NCBI GenBank assembly: GCA_002803225.1
Contig: NXFV01001812.1
Location: 62,001 to 126,000 of the forward strand
Source of the DNA: Gamarada debralockiae
Lineage: Eukaryota; Ascomycota; Leotiomycetes; Helotiales; Hyphodiscaceae
DNA length: 64,000 bases
Direction of reading: 5' to 3'
Positions 58,397 through 64,000 of this stretch are shown one piece after another. The notes beneath the pieces are model-generated. The model had not been told where the DNA came from. It saw only the letters and a list, made by a program, of their open reading frames with translations, and did not search any database. A program made the translations under genes and the position numbers. Each line of letters opens with the position of its first letter. The stretch's first letter is position 1.

Positions 58397-59350
58397 TCAA
58401 AAGTCAAAGTATACACCCGCAGCAGGAGTAACACCTGAATAGTCCAATGGAACCAACTGAAGTCCACTCAAACACGTATTCCAGTTCTCCTTGCCCCCAG
58501 CCATCTTCATAACCTGATAACCAGCACCCTGTCTTGGGTATGCGAACCACGTGGGGTTCCAAACGATGCCGGTCCACTGAAACATTCCTGACAGACTGTC
58601 AGCAAGAGATGCGCAAGGAAAGAATAATTTGAGAGAGGGGAGAAAAAAGAATAGAGTTAGGACCAGGGCCACCATTCACAAATCCGGCCGCCTACCTGGC
58701 ACACTAACTGTTGTTGCCTGCCCTAAATGAAAGAAGTTCGTTGTGATGGCGCCGGGTTTGAATTCGTATTTCGGGTTAGTAGTGGGAGTGAGTAGGAGAA
58801 GATACCGGTTTGGGTGTCTAGGTAGATTTGCTGAGGGTTTTCTGAGCCCTGGTGAAGTGACAAGTCAGTACCTCTTGCTACAAAATCTATTTCGTTGATC
58901 CCAATGCTGTCTCCCTTCACCTAACCGACGAAGAGTTCTCCTCCCTTCTCCTCCCTCCTCTGGAAACAGAACTCAAGGGATCAAGAAATCGGATATGAGA
59001 ATACAACTCGCCAACCACGCCTCCCCCCACCCATCAACCCAAAGCACCGTCTCATTACCCGGCGGACATAGCGAGATCTGAGCTGGGGCCTCCCTACCTT
59101 TCAAGCCCCAACAAGCGGTGTTAGGTATTGCATTCAGCAGATCAAGCCAGAACGAGCCGCCTTGAGCGCACATGACAGTTCCGCTGATCTAGCCGGGCGT
59201 GCCGGGTGGATAGGGGGAGAAAAATGCGGCGACTGTAAAGAGGCGGGTTGGTGTGGGACGGGTACTGGGTGAAGGACTAGAGTTGGGCAATGGTTGGAGT
59301 TGGGGATGTTATCCGGGTGGAAATTTGACTCGGGGATAGCCTGCATAAGT
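58397..59350 (-). pseudogene. Broken gene for a small secreted cell-surface-type protein
   Basis: Read on the minus strand. A signal-like run (TTILLAATPLMQA) near 59345 is followed by VAAFFSPYPPGTPG, an in-frame TAG at 59189-59191, ISGTVMCAQGGSFWLDL, then QISLCPPGNETVLWVDGWGEAWL. After a probable intron come NPQQIYLDTQTG, KYEFKPGAITTNFFHLGQ and finally MFQWTGIVWNPTWFAYP to GVTPAAGVYFDF with the stop at 58397. The CPPGxxTVL motif, QQIYLD and the C-terminal Trp/Tyr-rich domain resemble small fungal secreted proteins found at the cell surface. The TAG and frame changes near 59000 suggest loss of function, although unusual splicing could rescue parts. Confidence 0.42.
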
Positions 59351-60214
59351 GGAGTGGCTGCGAGGAGGATGGTAGTGAAAGGTGGTTTCCGAGGTGCGGC
59401 AGCATGATGGTGAGGCGATTGAACATATGAAGGAATGGATGGATGGGGAACCAGTGAGAGAGTTTAGATGGTTTGTGAACGAGTGTGCGATGTTGTTAGA
59501 AGCTGATAGAGTTAATGCCGAGCTCAAGAAGATGATTTTAGGGAGCACAACCACTTACTTTGTAACTCCCGATCACCTTTCTTCCTCGACGCAACGACCC
59601 CGCAGTTCACACCCTCGCAGCCTCATCTGTACTTTCAGGCATGGTACTGTACCCGTCTTCCTCTTGCATACCTCGTACTCAGACGCCCGACTTTGTTGCG
59701 GTGGCTGACACGTGACGTGAATGAAGGCAATTCAGTCACCTCCAATCCGATCGTTCAGAAACGGCAACAGAATAGTAGAGAAGCAAAAGCGCATCACAGA
59801 GCATCATAACCTAACTAAAGTCTCGGCGCTCCACTCCTACTAAGTTCTCAACGCTCGGAAGCGGAATGCCTTGTAGAGAACCATGAAGCCCTTCAGACAG
59901 CTGGACATTGGAGAGATGCTTTAATTGAAGGAGACGCCGTTCTCCAAACTACGTTTGTGGTCGAGGAGTCACTGGCTGTGACAGTTCCTAAATCCTTCCC
60001 GATGAGGAGTGAAAATTCCGGCAAGTTGGTGCCAGTTCATTTCTTGGTACACCGACTGTCCAGTGCTCGACGCCATCCAATACGCATTCTCTGCGATCCA
60101 AGGCCCGAGCATTTTTAGCTGTGCCACTTTGTTGAAGCTTGTGAGTTCTTTTTCATGTCGCTGAAATCGTAGGAGGCCGGAATTCCCTCCTGTATTGTGC
60201 CATATTTGAATCTG

Positions 60215-60484
60215 TCATTCAAATTCTCTCAACTTTTCCTCCGCAATTTCCCTTATTCTACCACTAAGCAGTGGTGTCCTTGTACTCTCAACTGTCTCTT
60301 TTCTAAAAGCCCAGACATCCCTCAATCTCATCCCTATCTCAGCGTGCACCCCCTCCATCGAATAAATACCAAACATCAAAGGACGTGCTTTCTCTCCCAA
60401 TGCCATAATCCGAGTCTGGCGCTCGAGATAGCCGAAGATGCCGGGAATCATTTTGAGGTCTAACGCATCTTGCTTGTAGTGCAT
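60215..60484 (-). CDS. Short hypothetical protein or gene fragment
   Basis: Eighty-nine codons from the ATG at 60484 (MHYKQDALDLKMIPGIFGYLERQ), with balanced composition and a charged helical end (RIREIAEEKLREFE). It may be the last exon of a gene or a remnant. No family recognised. Confidence 0.3.
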   Translation of the reverse strand: MHYKQDALDLKMIPGIFGYLERQTRIMALGEKARPLMFGIYSMEGVHAEIGMRLRDVWAFRKETVESTRTPLLSGRIREIAEEKLREFE

Positions 60485-61700
60485 GCTTAACACGCTTTAC
60501 ACGCTCACAGCTTGCATGCTTCTTATGTACTTCCAGCTCACGTATGTTTTCTTTTTTTCTGAATCCGGCAAAAGTAAGCAGTTGGTTGACGTCCAGATCA
60601 TTCAGATCAAACTTGAAGCAGCACTATATCATGAAAATATGCGCCGGATACACTTTCTGCGGCTGGCTCGCAACTGTGCTGGTTCTCTTCCTTAACTGCC
60701 ATCCCCTGTCCGGGTACTAGACACTACCGCCGCCGCAAGAAGAGTACGCCAGCTACTTTCGCTACGATGTCACTGGATGTCGCTGTTGTTTTGCGAGTTC
60801 AGATTGGCTTATATTCCGGTTGATTTCACCCAAAACAAACGAGGGGGAGGCATAGCTATACAGTAGAAGAGCGCTCTAGAGCTTGCAGTGCTGACCAATT
60901 TAAACAGTCACGCAGGCCGTTTTCAACATTAGTTTGGATTTTGCCATTGTTAGCATTATCTGCTCATGTTGTTCCAGGTGAAAAATACCCTGGAAGACCA
61001 GGGTTCCTTTAGTGTTTATCTTTTTGATAGGACTGGTGGTGGTATGTTACACTTCTCCTCGTCCATAATCGTAGCCAATCCCCAGAATTCCTGGCACAAT
61101 TTGTATTTTGTAGGTGATCTGCGCCTGCACCTCTAAATACTTCACCTTCCGCGATATCTGGGGCTATAGTTACCAATTCTGGTACCTCCGCGAAGCTTCC
61201 ATCGCCATGTACAGTCACCAATCTGCCCTACGTATAGAGCCTCGCTTGACAAACTTTCCGAGTCCTGCGATCGAGCAATATTAACACTGACGACAAATAC
61301 GTCAATATGCCGTATGGTACTGGCGGTATGTCGAACTTTCGCTCAAAGACGGGAGGTGATACCTGGAACCACGCGTTGGAAGACTCTACAATCTGGACAC
61401 TATGAATGAAAGTGTCGGTGGGGCTGTACACAGTGAGCGAGGAAAATAACATTGAAATGAAAGGGTTGGGGTCTAGGGCGAATGATTTTCGCGAAGTCAA
61501 CGGATGGGAGTGAGACAGTATCCTGGGCTCAGAGTAGAGGTAGGACGGAGTCGGATTCGGGGCTAAAGGGACATTATATTCGAAAAAGACGGAGATTGTT
61601 ATCGAGAAGGAGGGAAATCGGTAGTTCTTGTCTTACTGTATATTTAAATATTTCTGGGTTTAAATTATATTTTAATGTGTCAATCTCAGTATAAAGCGCC
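60485..61700. other. Gene-poor region with weak coding relics
   Basis: The minus strand at 61228-61500 and 61009-61221 has coding-like pieces (NAWFQVSPPVFERKFDIPP; VPELVTIAPDIAEGEVF) in different frames, with no start or splice model. Possible relic. Confidence 0.25.
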
Positions 61701-62700
61701 TAGCTATCATTCAAGCTGTCGAATCAGACGATATTGTATAGTAAAATCATGTATATATTGATATCTCTAAGGAGGGAAGAATTGGAGGTTGCCAGAACCC
61801 CGAGATATGTGTACCCAACCATTGCCATAGCAATCAGAGCATCTGATACACTCCCCAGGTTAGAGAGATATCGATTAACCCGTAGAATTGAATGTAAAGG
61901 AGATAGATAGCTTAAAAGAGCGTGTAAAGTGTAAAGAAAACAATCCAATCTAGCTGTATTTGGCAACATATTAATACTACATGTACGCTAAGCGCTAATT
62001 TGAGCTAATAGGCCTCTAATATTAACGTGTTTTTAAGTATTTAGAGGCTTAGTAAGGCTATCTACAGGCATCACTGATGTCTCAATCCACTTGATTTTGA
62101 TATATCCGCAAACCGGGAAAATTGGTCAAAAAAATCACTGATCACTAACGTTATCAAAAGTGGTTCAAAATTAGTCAATAGCAAAAAAAAAAAAAAAAAA
62201 AAAAAAATTTTTATATATATATATTCATTCGCAATTAACTAGTTTTTGATGCTAGTACAAATTATGTAATTGCTACTGTATTAGCTAGTCAAAGACTATC
62301 ACTAATTAGTCAGAGACTAGTCATTGACACTATACTTACGCAATTAATGATTTGGGTATATTATATGATTAAACACATGACTTTGGATCAGATTTATAAT
62401 TATCCTTTAATATTCCTTAAATTATTTGGACTTAGTAGCTATATTAATTAATAGGGCATAATACTAATAATTAATGAACTTTAAAATTAATTGATTTCGC
62501 GAAAACTTATGCAGGTGTGTATTAGGCGCAATTCTCACGTGTGGCATTGTAATATAATTAAATCAGTTTCATACAAAATTTAGTATTAGTCAATGCCTGG
62601 TCAAAAAAATTTCGGTAGTAGTCAATGCCGCCCAAAAAGGGGACCTTTACAAAAAAAAATTTGACGCCATTGACTAGTCTTTGACTACAACTACCATATC
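61700..62700. repeat. AT-rich island with poly(A)/(TA) tract
   Basis: Strongly AT-rich DNA without coding frames. It contains 25 consecutive A (62183-62207), then TTTTT and a TA run. Short words related to AGTCAAAGACT / AGTCTTTGACT occur in both orientations (62287, 62316, 62674), and GGTCAAAAAAAT occurs twice. It resembles a mutated transposable element next to the HET gene. The class cannot be named. Confidence 0.45.
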
Positions 62701-62711
62701 CCAATGTTTCC

Positions 62712-64000
62712 CTATCCCAGGAATATCTTCTTCAACACCTTTGCCTCCCATGCCGTCTTAATAACCTGACCAACTGCAACCCGAAACGCCACATCCCCCC
62801 TCCACTCTACCAGCATAACATTAACAACCTCCCAATTAGAAGCCTCCTTATTTATCTCCTTCACCATCTCTTCTGCCCTCCCACGATTAGCACCACTATT
62901 AACGTCCTTTGTTTTTATCTCAGCATTCATATACACCCCCCCAGCAAAACTGCCATCACTATACTGCTCTTTCGTCTCAGCTTTCACGTAATAAGGCATC
63001 TTGGGAATGTATTTCTCGTCAACTGCTCTCTGTATCGCTACCCCCGTGTTCCTGTACGAAAGGGCGATGAATTCACGGGGGTTAGCCATCCGAGCAACGC
63101 GACCACATGTCCATATCTTCCCAACGTGGAGGTCTTCGTTATCCAGCAGGTAGTGTGAACAGAGCCTGTCGTCCGAGATATTTGCACTCACGGTTGGCCT
63201 CCCGATTTTAAGCAGGTTCACCGATGTTAGGAATCCCAGTAACGTGCCGCATAGCTTTAGCTGCAGCCGAGCGGCACCTGAGAGGATGTTCGGATCCGCA
63301 TTCAACTTGGGGACTGCCTTCGTTGATCTATTCTCCCGTATTATACTCCACGAGCGGATCATGCCTCCGGAACCTTCCATATATATAGTAGTTGGAGGTT
63401 CTCCGCGAGCAATGGCATTTGGACGGGCATATTCCGACCAGACACAACCTCGACTTAGGGACCATGCTGCCCAAGACCAAGTAGGAATTCCGGTTGAATT
63501 TTTATCAAGGTAGTATCGGCTGCCATTCTCTGGTTGCCATAAGAGAGCTTCTGGGAGCCAAGCTCGAGGTAAGCCGCCCGGAAACGCAACTTCCGAAGTG
63601 TCCAAGGTCTGCAAAACTCCAAGTATCGCTCTGAGTGCATCTTTCTGGAAGGTGAAGGTTCGCTGGCTGAATTCCGCCACCAGGGCAACATAATTCGGAA
63701 GGAATGTGAGATTCCAATTCTTGTCGGTGAGTTTCAGAGTGTCAAATGTCACGGCATCGCCAATTTGGTCCAAGAGGCTGGGAGTATTAAGGCTAGCTCC
63801 CCATGCAAAGGGATTTGGCCTTCTCTTAATACTAGTTGAAAGTGCCCCTGCCTCCATAGCTATATCTTCGGCGCAGACTGAATTAGCACATCTGAAGTAA
63901 ACCTGGAATTCGGTAAATAGCAACAGTCTTTTTGACAGCACCTTTTCTTGCAGTGTCCATCCTCGAGTGTTCCAGATCAGTGCCGTGCCAGAGTTGAGAT
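62712..64000 (-). CDS. HET-domain protein, C-terminal part (cut by window edge)
   Basis: The frame is open to the right edge, so the start lies outside; the visible part is about 429 codons. It begins with TRGWTLQEKVLSKRLLLFTEFQVYF, the conserved C-terminal block of the heterokaryon-incompatibility domain. That is followed by the usual long variable region with YLDKNSTGIPTWSWAAW (the family PSWSWAS motif) and a C-terminus ending VEWRGDVAFRVAVGQV. HET proteins trigger cell death or self/non-self responses after hyphal fusion, and many copies exist per genome. It is intact as far as visible, unlike several neighbours, and lies against an AT-rich island, a common setting for this expanding family. 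Confidence 0.9.
   Translation of the reverse strand, partial: LNSGTALIWNTRGWTLQEKVLSKRLLLFTEFQVYFRCANSVCAEDIAMEAGALSTSIKRRPNPFAWGASLNTPSLLDQIGDAVTFDTLKLTDKNWNLTFLPNYVALVAEFSQRTFTFQKDALRAILGVLQTLDTSEVAFPGGLPRAWLPEALLWQPENGSRYYLDKNSTGIPTWSWAAWSLSRGCVWSEYARPNAIARGEPPTTIYMEGSGGMIRSWSIIRENRSTKAVPKLNADPNILSGAARLQLKLCGTLLGFLTSVNLLKIGRPTVSANISDDRLCSHYLLDNEDLHVGKIWTCGRVARMANPREFIALSYRNTGVAIQRAVDEKYIPKMPYYVKAETKEQYSDGSFAGGVYMNAEIKTKDVNSGANRGRAEEMVKEINKEASNWEVVNVMLVEWRGDVAFRVAVGQVIKTAWEAKVLKKIFLG

Overview
The window is nuclear DNA of a filamentous ascomycete (Pezizomycotina). Genes are split by many short introns of about 50-65 bases with GTAAGT/GTATGT-like donors, CTRAC/CTAAC-like branch sites and YAG acceptors. 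Recognisable families include Trs120/HypA, a SepA/Bni1 formin, HUS1, a fungal 2EXR protein, a HET protein and an A-T-TE NRPS-like enzyme. A leotiomycete-like host is a guess from overall gene character, not shown by the sequence. No CRISPR, rRNA or confident tRNA was seen.

Layout. 0-6.2 kb: 5' end of a DHDPS/HOGA-type aldolase gene cut by the left edge, a fragment of a D-2-hydroxyacid dehydrogenase, and the TRAPPII subunit TRS120. 7-7.9 kb: a disrupted reading frame. 8.1-16.2 kb: an adenylation-thiolation-thioesterase enzyme, a convergent SnoaL/NTF2-like protein, phosphoserine aminotransferase, and a divergent SDR-like protein with degenerate catalytic motifs. 17.2-19.2 kb: a decayed or mis-spliced gene. 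19.5-25.6 kb: a sugar-porter MFS gene and a DUF2264 gene in the same orientation, sharing an identical 14-base promoter word that contains a CreA-type core. 25.9-27 kb: AT-rich island. 27.6-28.8 kb: SDR. 29-31.2 kb: a large palindrome and a clearly degenerate gene. 31.6-39.4 kb: formin, a small membrane protein and a RING protein. 40.5-41.1 kb: relic of a NAM8/TIA1-type RRM gene.

41.8-45.5 kb is the most unusual part: more than ten copies of a small palindrome, AATCGYTCA-N7-TGAACGATT, lie in the introns and flanks of one gene for a Gln/Arg/His-rich protein, and stop just before HUS1. 45.5-57 kb: HUS1, a 2EXR protein with a two-fold N-terminal repeat, a PH-domain protein, and a secreted beta-propeller (lactonase-like) protein. 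57-62.7 kb is gene-poor, with a broken secreted-protein gene, short coding relics and AT-rich sequence with a 25-base A tract. 62.7-64 kb: the C-terminal part of a HET-domain gene running off the right edge.

Three themes stand out: a probable carbohydrate uptake/hydrolysis gene pair under shared control; a small secondary-metabolism locus around the A-T-TE enzyme; and an unusually high number of decaying genes for 64 kb. Exon boundaries were worked out by hand from splice consensus and frame continuity, so individual junctions carry uncertainty.
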